Shown: positions 1 through 5,074 of the stretch, one piece after another
Layout of the letters: every line of letters begins with the position of its first letter
Numbering within the stretch: the first letter of the stretch is position 1
From: Oscillospiraceae bacterium
GTDB lineage: Bacteria; Bacillota; Clostridia; Oscillospirales; Ruminococcaceae
Direction of reading: 5' to 3'
Length of the DNA stretch: 5,989 nucleotides
NCBI GenBank assembly: GCA_017451665.1
Contig: JAFTNX010000010.1
Location: 1 to 5,989, forward strand
The notes under the pieces: generated by a model
The model's database searches: none
What the model saw: only the letters and a program-made list of their open reading frames with translations
Told to the model about the DNA's origin: nothing
Position numbers and translations under genes: made by a program

Positions 1-3
1 GTG

Positions 4-879
4 TTAGTCCTCCATTGCAAGTGACAGAATATACTGTCCGTATTCTGTCATTTTAAGTTCTTCGCCAAGTTTACGAAGCTGTTCTGTTGTAATGAAACCT
101 CTTCTCCAAGCGATTTCTTCAATACAAGAAATATAAAATCCCTGCATTTCCTGAACAGTCTTAACAAAACCACTTGCCTTATGCATACCCTTTGGAGAGC
201 CTGTATCAAGCCAGCTCATACCTCTTCCCATAAGAGTAACTTTAAGCTGACCTTTTTCAAGGTAATGATTATTGATTGAATTAATTTCAATTTCTCCACT
301 AGCTGAAGTCTTAACATTCTTTGAAATATTTACGACTTCATTATTATAGAAATAAAGGCCTGGAACTGCGTATTCCGACTTTGGATTTTCAGGTTTTTCC
401 TCGATTGAAATAACATTTCCCTCGTTATCAAATTCAACTACGACAAATTCTCTTGGATTTTTAACTGGGTATCCAAAAATAGCTGCGCCGTTTTCTTCTG
501 CCTGAGTCATAGCTTTTTTAAGAATTCTAGAAAAATAATTTCCATAAAATACATTATCACCAAGAACAAGGCAGACGCTATCATTACCGATAAATTCATC
601 ACCAATGATAAAGGCATCAGCAAGCCCTCTTGGCTTGTCCTGAATTTTATACTCAATATGTACACCAATTTTCGAACCGTTGCCAAGGAGTTTTTCATAG
701 TTAGGGGTATCCTCAGGTGTAGAAATAATAAGGATATCCTTAATACCTGCAAGCAAAAGCACTGAAAGTGGATAATAAATCAGTGGCTTATCATAAATAG
801 GTAGAAGCTGTTTGCTTACTGCTATTGTATTTGGGTAAAGTCTTGTTCCCTTACCTCCAGCTAAAATTATACCTTTCAT
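4..879 (-). CDS. rfbA: Glucose-1-phosphate thymidylyltransferase (RfbA/RmlA)
   Basis: This cytosolic nucleotidyltransferase converts glucose-1-phosphate and dTTP to dTDP-glucose and pyrophosphate, the first step of dTDP-L-rhamnose and related sugar synthesis for cell-surface polysaccharide. The 291-residue length matches the family (about 290). Visible motifs are the nucleotide-binding loop LAGGKGTRL (6-14), SKQLLPIYDKP (22-32), IQDKPRGLADA (79-89), GDNVFYG (107-113), EEKP (160-163) and SWLDTGSP (222-229). Asp108 and Asp225 sit where the family has its magnesium-binding aspartates. A minor variation is GEIEINSINNHYL, where many homologues read GE-x-EITDLN. The ATG is preceded by AGGGGG four bases away and by a strong promoter, so the start is secure. 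The gene ends three bases inside the window edge, so partners such as rfbB, rfbC or rfbD, which often lie next to it, cannot be checked. Confidence 0.96.
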   Translation of the reverse strand: MKGIILAGGKGTRLYPNTIAVSKQLLPIYDKPLIYYPLSVLLLAGIKDILIISTPEDTPNYEKLLGNGSKIGVHIEYKIQDKPRGLADAFIIGDEFIGNDSVCLVLGDNVFYGNYFSRILKKAMTQAEENGAAIFGYPVKNPREFVVVEFDNEGNVISIEEKPENPKSEYAVPGLYFYNNEVVNISKNVKTSASGEIEINSINNHYLEKGQLKVTLMGRGMSWLDTGSPKGMHKASGFVKTVQEMQGFYISCIEEIAWRRGFITTEQLRKLGEELKMTEYGQYILSLAMED

Positions 880-929
880 TTTTCCCCCTAAATGTTAAAC
901 AAAATTTTTCACACACTTATACAAGATAA

Positions 930-958
930 ATTATACCACTATAACGTCAAAAAGTCAA
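930..958 (-). promoter_or_regulatory. Sigma-A promoter of rfbA
   Basis: Read on the minus strand there is TTGACT (958-953), a 17-base spacer, and a perfect TATAAT (935-930) preceded by TGG, an extended -10. The start of transcription should fall near 923, giving a leader of roughly 45 bases before the rfbA ATG at 879. Confidence 0.85.
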
Positions 959-978
959 TTAAAACTGCTCAAAAACAA

Positions 979-997
979 GTAATTTGGTACAAATTAC
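979..997. repeat. Perfect 8-bp inverted repeat upstream of the rfbA -35 box
   Basis: GTAATTTG (979-986) and CAAATTAC (990-997) are perfect inverted copies separated by three bases, about 20 bases upstream of the rfbA -35 element. The position suits an activator or repressor site. A second AT-only inverted repeat (TAAAAAATT 1011-1019, AATTTTTTA 1030-1038) lies just beyond, but it is low-complexity and may be chance. No protein can be named for either. Confidence 0.4.
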
Positions 998-1076
998 AAA
1001 ATCGTTTAAGTAAAAAATTGAAATTTGTTAATTTTTTAACTGTGTGGCATATAGTGTATACGTTTACCTTTAATGC

Positions 1077-1181
1077 ACAATATATATTGTATTTTTTGAA
1101 CAAATCGTCGGTGTTCACCAACAATTGTTAGTATGCAAACAATTATAATACTATATACTATAATTGTCAAGAACAATTGTA
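1077..1181. promoter_or_regulatory. Cluster of ACAAT/ATTGT palindromes, putative operators of the HTH gene
   Basis: Four inverted-repeat sites share the half-site ACAAT/ATTGT. They are the perfect 14-base palindrome ACAATATATATTGT (1077-1090); AACAATTGTT (1120-1129); a wide inverted repeat with arms ACAATTATA (1139-1147) and TATAATTGT (1159-1167); and ACAATTGT (1173-1180), which touches the ribosome binding site at 1181. A TATAAT (1159-1164) that could be the -10 of the regulator gene lies inside the third site, although no good -35 is visible. Sites over a -10 and next to a ribosome binding site suggest autorepression by the encoded Xre protein. This is inference from position and repetition; AT-rich DNA makes short palindromes fairly common. 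Confidence 0.5.
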
Positions 1182-1192
1182 GGTGGTGTTTT

Positions 1193-1396
1193 ATGAAAAA
1201 AGTGCTTGCAGAGCGATTAAAAAAGTGCCGTAAAGAAAGAGGTTTTACTCAGAGTCAGGTTGCAATTTACTGCGACATAACCGAAAAAGCCTATCAGAAT
1301 TATGAGTTTATGACGAGAGAGCCGAAGCTTGAAATTCTGGTGAGAATTGCCGATTTATATGGTGTTTCTCTTGATTATCTTGTAGGCAGAGAATAA
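1193..1396 (+). CDS. Small Xre/Cro-type helix-turn-helix transcriptional regulator
   Basis: The 67-residue protein is almost entirely one HTH_3 (Xre/Cro) DNA-binding domain. LAERLKKCRKERGFTQSQVA (5-24) forms helices 1 and 2, ITEKAYQNYE (29-38) lies at the recognition helix, and PKLEILVRIADLYGVSLDYLVG (44-65) closes the five-helix fold with the usual SLDYLVG ending. There is no sensor or dimerisation domain beyond this, so it is a compact Cro-like repressor. The frame is open back to an ATG at 1133, but the ATG at 1193 has AGGTGG six bases upstream and begins the domain correctly, so it is preferred. It stands alone, with a palindrome-rich upstream region suggesting autoregulation and a terminator directly after the stop. 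Its other targets are unknown; rfbA, across the shared spacer, is one possibility. Confidence 0.88.
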   Translation: MKKVLAERLKKCRKERGFTQSQVAIYCDITEKAYQNYEFMTREPKLEILVRIADLYGVSLDYLVGRE

Positions 1397-1427
1397 CCCA
1401 CACCGATAAAGGTGTGGGATTTTTTTT
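1397..1427 (+). terminator. Intrinsic terminator of the HTH gene
   Basis: CCCACACC (1397-1404), loop GATAAA, GGTGTGGG (1411-1418), then A and eight Ts (1420-1427). It is a perfect 8-bp stem beginning at the base after the stop codon. It stands back to back with the terminator of the minus-strand RNA gene that starts at 1431. Confidence 0.92.
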
Positions 1428-1430
1428 CAC

Positions 1431-1474
1431 AAAAAAACAACAGCCTCACGTCTGATATCATGGCGTGAGGTTGT
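1431..1474 (-). terminator. Intrinsic terminator of the minus-strand small RNA
   Basis: On the minus strand CCTCACG (1470-1464), a 13-base loop, and CGTGAGG (1450-1444) form a perfect 7-bp stem. After a three-base bulge, ACAA (1474-1471) pairs with TTGT (1440-1437), bringing the stem directly onto a run of six Ts (1436-1431). Confidence 0.82.
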
Positions 1475-1570
1475 GAGGTATATACACTTCAAGTCGTCGG
1501 AGATGTGCACCTCTCCTATGGCTTTGTTTTAGACAGGAATTGAGCACGAATAAATTTCCTTCCTGTCACA
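1431..1570 (-). ncRNA. Candidate free-standing small RNA, about 140 nt, family not recognised
   Basis: A strong minus-strand promoter (1577-1605) and a strong minus-strand terminator (1431-1474) bracket about 140 bases with no convincing reading frame, so this reads as an independent small RNA gene. Predicted elements, 5' to 3': hairpin 1 with stem GACAGGAA/TTCCTGTC (1567-1560 with 1539-1532) and a 20-base loop; a single-stranded linker; hairpin 2 with stem GGAGA/TCTCC (1516-1512 with 1503-1499) whose loop holds the self-complementary GTGCAC; an AU-rich linker; and the terminator hairpin. Three separate hairpins argue against 6S RNA, and the conserved SRP RNA loop is absent. I saw no match to the SAM, purine, c-di-GMP, preQ1 or T-box motifs I know. 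No gene lies downstream on the same strand, so a leader riboswitch is unlikely. Promoter and terminator are seen; function is unknown. Confidence 0.7.
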
Positions 1571-1576
1571 AGTATT

Positions 1577-1605
1577 ATTTTAGCATTTTCCCCTACCCTT
1601 TTCAA
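1577..1605 (-). promoter_or_regulatory. Extended -10 promoter of the small RNA
   Basis: Minus strand: TTGAAA (1605-1600), exactly 17 bases, then TGC-TAAAAT (1585-1577), i.e. five of six consensus bases in each hexamer plus a TGn extension. Transcription should start near 1571-1569. Confidence 0.83.
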
Positions 1606-1624
1606 TAGGTTTTCGGAGAAACTT

Positions 1625-1641
1625 TTCGACACAATTCGACA
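1625..1641 (-). promoter_or_regulatory. Two tandem TGTCGAA heptamers, putative Spo0A boxes
   Basis: On the minus strand TGTCGAA occurs at 1641-1635 and again at 1631-1625, a centre-to-centre distance of 10 bases. TGTCGAA is the core of the 0A box bound by the sporulation regulator Spo0A, and tandem boxes one helical turn apart are a known arrangement for a Spo0A dimer. They lie about 55-71 bases upstream of the predicted start of the small RNA and downstream of the GH94 terminator, so the small RNA is the natural target. The match is seen; Spo0A control is inferred. Confidence 0.6.
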
Positions 1642-1658
1642 TTTTATTAACATTTCAG

Positions 1659-1698
1659 AAACAAAATCCCCCGACAATTATGAAACTGTCGGGGGGTT
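1659..1698 (-). terminator. Terminator of the GH94 phosphorylase gene
   Basis: CCCCCGACA (1668-1676) and TGTCGGGGG (1687-1695) form a 9-bp stem, extendable to 12 bp with one wobble, around a 10-base loop. Minus-strand transcripts from the GH94 gene, whose stop is at 1718, would end in the following ATTTTGTTT. The plus-strand side also has a T-run (1701-1705), so it may work both ways. Confidence 0.85.
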
Positions 1699-1717
1699 GG
1701 TTTTTAATATTCTTTTA

Positions 1718-4126
1718 TTATCCGAGAACTACTGTGATGTTTGTCTGTTCTGTCATCTTACATTCGCAAACAAAGTTTCCGTCGAGCTTTTCGCCGTTAA
1801 CAGTAACACTCTTAACGCCACTCTGAACGTGGTCTGGGTTCTGGATATCGATTGAAAGGTGCTTACCTCTGAAGTTCTTTTCAATCTTGAAGCCGTCCCA
1901 AGCTGCAGGGATTGAAGGGTCAATAACAAGGCCTTCAGCGTTTGGTCTCATACCACAGATACCTTCTACGCAGCCTACCATTACAGTTGAACCTGTACCT
2001 GTAAGCCAGTGAACGTGTGAACGTCCTGCGTATGGTGAACGTGTTGATTCAGTAAACTGACCGTGAACGTATGGTTCGAGAATTCTGATTTCAGCCTTAT
2101 CGTTCATAGCAGCCGGTGAGCTTTCCATAAAGTATTCAAATGCTCTGTCACCGTGACCAAGGAGAGATTCAGCAAGAATAGCCCAGCCCTGTGTCTGTGA
2201 GAAGATACCGCCGTTTTCCTTAGTATCTGGGTTAAAGATGTGCATAAGAGCACCGTCAAAGTAGTGGTCAACGTATGGTGGGTCCATAACCTTAACGCCG
2301 TATGGTGTATTAAGGAGTTCGTGAACGCTTTCCATTGACTTTTCAGCCTGTTCCTTAGAAGCAAAGCCTGAAATTACGCCCCATGACTGTGGGTTGAGCC
2401 ACATTGAAGCTTCAGGGTCCTTCTTAGCACCAACAACTACGCCGTCTTCACGGATACCACGGATAAATCTGTCTTCATCCCAGCAAGCTTCGAGGCTCTT
2501 GCCGAGTTCAGCCTGTACCTTTTCGATGTACTGAACATATTCTGTATCGTTTCTTTCTTCTGCGTAGCCCTTGATAACTGACATAGCGTAGTAGAGCTGG
2601 AATGCAACGAATGTTGATTCGCCCTTCTTACCCATTCTGAGACAGTCGTTCCAGTCAGCGTGGAGACCTGCTGGCATTGAATGTGCACCAAGTCTTTCCA
2701 TTGAGAATCTGATAGCGTTCTTGAGGTGGTCGTAAACTGTATCTTCACCACCGTTAGCGTATACGATAACTTCGTCGAGGAATGCCTTATTACCGCTTTC
2801 ACCGATATACTTAACGATTGTTGGGAAGAGCCAGAGAGCGTCGTCAGCTCTGTATGATGGGTGACCTGTTTCCTTAGCGTAAACTGAATTTTCATCATTT
2901 TCATCAGGAACAGTTTCGTGACCTGCGTTATGGTTGAACTTAACAAGTGGGAGTCCTCCACCGTTATCAACCTGTGCTGAAATCATAAATCTGATTTTTT
3001 CAGCAGCAAGCTCAGGATTGATATGGATAATACCCTGGATATCCTGAACAGTATCTCTGTAACCGTAGCCGTTTCTCAGACCACAGTAGATAAATGAAGC
3101 AGCTCTTGACCAGATAAATGTGATAAAGCACTGGTAAGCATTCCAAACGTTAACCATGTTGTTGAATTCTTCTGATGGTGTTTCAATCTGAAAGTTATTG
3201 AGCTGTCCGTGCCAGTAGTCAACGAGTTCCTTAACTTCTGCGTCAACCTTACCAGCTTCCTTATAGCTTTCAAGAATAGCTGTTGATTCAGCAGGGTCCT
3301 TCTGACCTACAACGTAGATAAGTTCGATTGTTTCGCCTGCTGCAAGCTTAGCTTCTGACTGGAGTGCGCCACAAGCATTTGAGTTATAGTTCATAGCATT
3401 ATCGCAAACGCCGTTTTCAACAGCGATTGGGTTAGCGTATGTTCTGTATGGTCCGATAAAGCTGTCAAGGTTACCGTTATATGACTTAACGTCAGCGCCT
3501 ACCATACCGAAAAATCTTTCTCTATGGTTTGAACCTGTTGCATCCTTACCACTGTTTTCATTGATGTGCTGCATAATCTTGTTGCCTTCAAATGAAGTTC
3601 TTGTGATAAAGAGTGTATACTGGAGGTTAACCTGGTCCTGTTCGTAGTTGTTTTCGTTTGTGAATTCAACGAAACCGAACATTGAAAGGTTTCTTTCCTT
3701 ATCGCTGTTATTTGTAATCTTAGCTCTCCATACTTCGTATGTCTTGTTAAGTGGAACGTAGTATGTAACTTCTGAATGGATATCAGAATAGTCAGCCTTC
3801 ATTGTTGTATAAGCTGTACCATGGTGACATTCTGACTTATACTGGTCAAGTGGCTTACCAACTGGCTGCCATGATGCTGACCAATAATCAGCTGTATCGT
3901 TATCTCTGATGTAGATATAACGTCCAGGAAGTGAAATATTTGTGTTGAAACGATAACGGATATGTCTTCCGTTTGCACCACTCTTTACAAAGCTGTAACC
4001 CCCAGCATTGTTAGAAATGATTGCGCCGTACTCTGGTGAACCGAGGTAGTTAGCCCAAGGAGCCGGAGTATCAGGTCTTGTGATAACGTATTCTTTGTTT
4101 TTGAGGTCAAAGTATCCGTACTGCAT
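1718..4126 (-). CDS. GH94 glycoside phosphorylase, probably cellobiose-phosphorylase-like
   Basis: This 802-residue cytosolic enzyme (no signal peptide) belongs to family GH94. Members split beta-linked glucosides with inorganic phosphate, inverting configuration to give alpha-glucose-1-phosphate. The N-terminal beta-sandwich begins MQYGYFDLKNKEYVIT and carries ISNNAGGYSF (37-46) and YWSASWQPV (81-89). The (alpha/alpha)6 catalytic barrel has WSRAASF (339-345), GYRDTVQD (355-362) and ADWNDCL, with the proposed general acid Asp494, equivalent to Asp490 of Cellvibrio gilvus cellobiose phosphorylase. KENGGIF (636-642) and WLTGT follow. The length fits cellobiose or chitobiose phosphorylases (about 800), not the longer cellodextrin enzymes (about 980). 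Several substrate-site motifs differ from classical cellobiose phosphorylases, so substrate is not certain. The frame extends 25 codons further upstream, but AAGGAG (4142-4137) ten bases before the ATG at 4126 and family alignment fix this start. Monocistronic. Confidence 0.92.
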   Translation of the reverse strand: MQYGYFDLKNKEYVITRPDTPAPWANYLGSPEYGAIISNNAGGYSFVKSGANGRHIRYRFNTNISLPGRYIYIRDNDTADYWSASWQPVGKPLDQYKSECHHGTAYTTMKADYSDIHSEVTYYVPLNKTYEVWRAKITNNSDKERNLSMFGFVEFTNENNYEQDQVNLQYTLFITRTSFEGNKIMQHINENSGKDATGSNHRERFFGMVGADVKSYNGNLDSFIGPYRTYANPIAVENGVCDNAMNYNSNACGALQSEAKLAAGETIELIYVVGQKDPAESTAILESYKEAGKVDAEVKELVDYWHGQLNNFQIETPSEEFNNMVNVWNAYQCFITFIWSRAASFIYCGLRNGYGYRDTVQDIQGIIHINPELAAEKIRFMISAQVDNGGGLPLVKFNHNAGHETVPDENDENSVYAKETGHPSYRADDALWLFPTIVKYIGESGNKAFLDEVIVYANGGEDTVYDHLKNAIRFSMERLGAHSMPAGLHADWNDCLRMGKKGESTFVAFQLYYAMSVIKGYAEERNDTEYVQYIEKVQAELGKSLEACWDEDRFIRGIREDGVVVGAKKDPEASMWLNPQSWGVISGFASKEQAEKSMESVHELLNTPYGVKVMDPPYVDHYFDGALMHIFNPDTKENGGIFSQTQGWAILAESLLGHGDRAFEYFMESSPAAMNDKAEIRILEPYVHGQFTESTRSPYAGRSHVHWLTGTGSTVMVGCVEGICGMRPNAEGLVIDPSIPAAWDGFKIEKNFRGKHLSIDIQNPDHVQSGVKSVTVNGEKLDGNFVCECKMTEQTNITVVLG

Positions 4127-4163
4127 GCTTTTTTCTCTCCTTAACATATAAAAATTTACATCA

Positions 4164-4180
4164 TGCTGTATACCACAGCA
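4164..4180 (-). promoter_or_regulatory. Hairpin in the GH94 mRNA leader
   Basis: TGCTGT (4164-4169) and ACAGCA (4175-4180) are perfect inverted arms around a five-base loop, just after the predicted start of the GH94 transcript. It may stabilise the 5' end of the mRNA or be a DNA operator. The two cannot be told apart here. Confidence 0.4.
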
Positions 4181-4189
4181 GTTATAATT

Positions 4190-4218
4190 ATAATAACACA
4201 ATCCCCCGTTTTTTACAA
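4190..4218 (-). promoter_or_regulatory. Probable promoter of the GH94 gene
   Basis: Minus strand: TTGTAA (4218-4213), 17 bases, TATTAT (4195-4190). A TATAAT at 4192-4187 overlaps, but with a 20-base spacer. The -10 lies inside a 17-base near-palindrome (4181-4197, GTTAT/ATAAC arms), and the -35 sits between a CCCC (4204-4207) and a GGGG (4219-4222) run. Both are possible repressor sites for carbohydrate control. Confidence 0.55.
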
Positions 4219-4308
4219 GGGGTTAAAACTTTAAAAATTGATTTCAATCGTTTAATATTATGAATATTATTTTAATCTTTTTATCACAATCGTACAGATT
4301 ATAACCAT

Positions 4309-4387
4309 GTTGCAGATGTTAATCTACAACGGTTGCAATCGTCGCAGCGTGATTGAGCAAGCTCATCACTCCTTGCTCCGATTGAAC
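4309..4387. other. Compact inverted-repeat element, possible structured RNA
   Basis: Within the 324-base spacer between the GH94 gene and the next gene, an island richer in GC than its surroundings can fold tightly. Arms GTTGCAGAT (4309-4317) and ATCTACAAC (4322-4330) make a 9-bp stem with one wobble and a four-base loop. GTTGCAATCG (4332-4341) closes on CGATTGAAC (4379-4387) with one bulged base. Inside it, GTGATTGAGC (4349-4358) pairs with GCTCATCAC (4361-4369), again with one bulge. A hairpin terminator follows on the plus strand (4410-4435 plus a T-rich stretch), but no good plus-strand promoter was found. No family recognised. Confidence 0.4.
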
Positions 4388-4404
4388 AAAATTGTCCTTA
4401 ACAC

Positions 4405-4436
4405 AAAAAATGCCTTACTCGCAAAAGTAAAGCATT
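4405..4436 (-). terminator. Terminator of the small membrane protein gene, perhaps bidirectional
   Basis: Minus strand ATGCTTTACT (4435-4426), loop TTTGCG, AGTAAGGCAT (4419-4410): a 10-bp stem with one U-G wobble followed by a T run (4410-4405). The plus-strand side is also followed by a T-rich stretch, so it could stop transcripts from either direction. It lies 15 bases after the stop at 4451. Confidence 0.85.
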
Positions 4437-4450
4437 TGAATTTTTCTTTA

Positions 4451-4903
4451 TTATCTGAATATTCTGTTTTCGTAATCGGTGAAATACACTTCTAATGTTA
4501 TATTATTTTTTTCCAAGTCAATATAATGCTGGTCGTTTTGTTTTTCAAGGTCTTCTTCCCAAAAGCCGATATTTATAATATCTCCGACCTGCATTTCGTA
4601 TTTGTCAGAAATATCATCGCCTTCCTCGAAAAGACAAGCATATATACGACCTACTTTTAATTTTATCATATCGTCTTTATTTACAAGTTGAGTTCTGTCT
4701 TTTGTGCATTTTACAATAATTGTACCATCGGCGTTAATCTCAATGATTTCAGCACTTATACTTTCTCTGTGGCCTGGTCCGTCAGGCTGTTTCTCGTATT
4801 CATTTTCATCATTCAGATGATTAACGATTAAAATTATGCCAACAACAAGAGCTACCAAAAGTACCGAGCATATTAGAATTATAGGTTTTTTATTTTTAGT
4901 CAC
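4451..4903 (-). CDS. Hypothetical small membrane-anchored extracytoplasmic protein
   Basis: About 150 residues. A basic start (TKNKK) is followed by one hydrophobic segment (PIILICSVLLVALVVGIILIV, about 7-27), then an acidic soluble domain. There is no lipobox pattern at a cleavage site, so an uncleaved N-in signal anchor with the domain outside the membrane is expected. The domain reads as short beta-strands (ISAEIIEINADGTIIVKC, MIKLKVGRIYACLF, MQVGDIINIGFW), a pattern reminiscent of small OB-like secreted domains such as DUF3221/YobA-type proteins. That likeness is by eye only, and no function is claimed. No ATG is available. A GTG at 4915 opens the frame, but its own AGG forms a GAGGTG Shine-Dalgarno spaced for the GTG at 4903, which I prefer. 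It has its own promoter and terminator and is divergent from cotJ. Confidence 0.75.
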   Translation of the reverse strand: MTKNKKPIILICSVLLVALVVGIILIVNHLNDENEYEKQPDGPGHRESISAEIIEINADGTIIVKCTKDRTQLVNKDDMIKLKVGRIYACLFEEGDDISDKYEMQVGDIINIGFWEEDLEKQNDQHYIDLEKNNITLEVYFTDYENRIFR

Positions 4904-4942
4904 AGCACACCTCACTATAAATTCCTGTTAATATTTTACTGT

Positions 4943-4971
4943 ATTCTATCATATTTTAATACCCAAATCAA
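4943..4971 (-). promoter_or_regulatory. Sigma-A promoter of the small membrane protein gene
   Basis: Minus strand: TTGATT (4971-4966), 17 bases, TAGAAT (4948-4943), with TGA immediately before it as an extended -10. Transcription would start near 4936, about 33 bases before the chosen GTG start. Confidence 0.72.
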
Positions 4972-4996
4972 TATACACATTCCACAAAATACAAAT

Positions 4997-5025
4997 TCAC
5001 ATTTTGTAGTATAATGTCATAATAT
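4997..5025 (+). promoter_or_regulatory. Sigma-E-like promoter of the cotJ operon
   Basis: TCACATT (4997-5003), 14 bases, CATAATAT (5018-5025). The mother-cell sigma-E consensus is about KMATATT, 14-15 bases, CATACAHT, so this matches 6 of 7 and 6 of 8 positions. The cotJ operon of Bacillus subtilis is known to be sigma-E dependent. A TATAAT at 5010-5015 has no partner -35 at a normal distance, which makes an ordinary sigma-A promoter less likely. Confidence 0.55.
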
Positions 5026-5030
5026 GAATT

Positions 5031-5048
5031 ACGGGCGTGAAAGTCCGT
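5031..5048 (+). promoter_or_regulatory. Leader hairpin at the 5' end of the cotJ mRNA
   Basis: ACGGGC (5031-5036) pairs with GTCCGT (5043-5048) through six pairs including one G-U, around loop GTGAAA. It sits at the expected transcript start, 27 bases before the cotJA ATG, and could protect the mRNA 5' end. Confidence 0.45.
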
Positions 5049-5074
5049 GAAAAACTACGAAAGGAAAATGGTAA

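Noticed and set aside
892..1131. Plus-strand open frame of 79 codons in the rfbA/HTH spacer
   Set aside because: No ribosome binding site, AT-driven composition, and it overlaps the rfbA promoter and the operator cluster. No protein-like pattern.
1133..1192. Upstream ATG start for the HTH gene
   Set aside because: It adds 20 unrelated residues, lies inside the operator repeats and lacks a Shine-Dalgarno, while the ATG at 1193 has AGGTGG at correct spacing.
1427..1510. 27-residue minus-strand frame starting GTG inside the small RNA, next to AGGAGAGG
   Set aside because: The Shine-Dalgarno-like run is only two bases from the GTG and is buried in hairpin 2. The stop codon lies beyond the terminator T run, so the transcript would probably lack it.
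1431..1570. 6S RNA, SRP RNA or a known riboswitch
   Set aside because: Too short and not a single long hairpin for 6S; no conserved SRP loop; a CAAAGCC stretch recalls c-di-GMP-I aptamers, but the rest of that core is missing. No gene follows on the same strand.
2104..2970. Long minus-strand frames inside the GH94 gene (also 3076-3273 and 3799-3981)
   Set aside because: Shadow frames of the phosphorylase, with Ser/Thr/His/Leu-rich sequence and no independent signals.
4127..4201. 25-codon N-terminal extension of the GH94 protein
   Set aside because: The peptide (MCYYNYNCCGIQ...) has no homology, would use a start inside the promoter region, and the ATG at 4126 has AAGGAG and the family N-terminus.
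4307..4495. Plus-strand open frame of 62 codons
   Set aside because: No ribosome binding site. It runs through the inverted-repeat island and a terminator and into the 3' end of the opposite gene.
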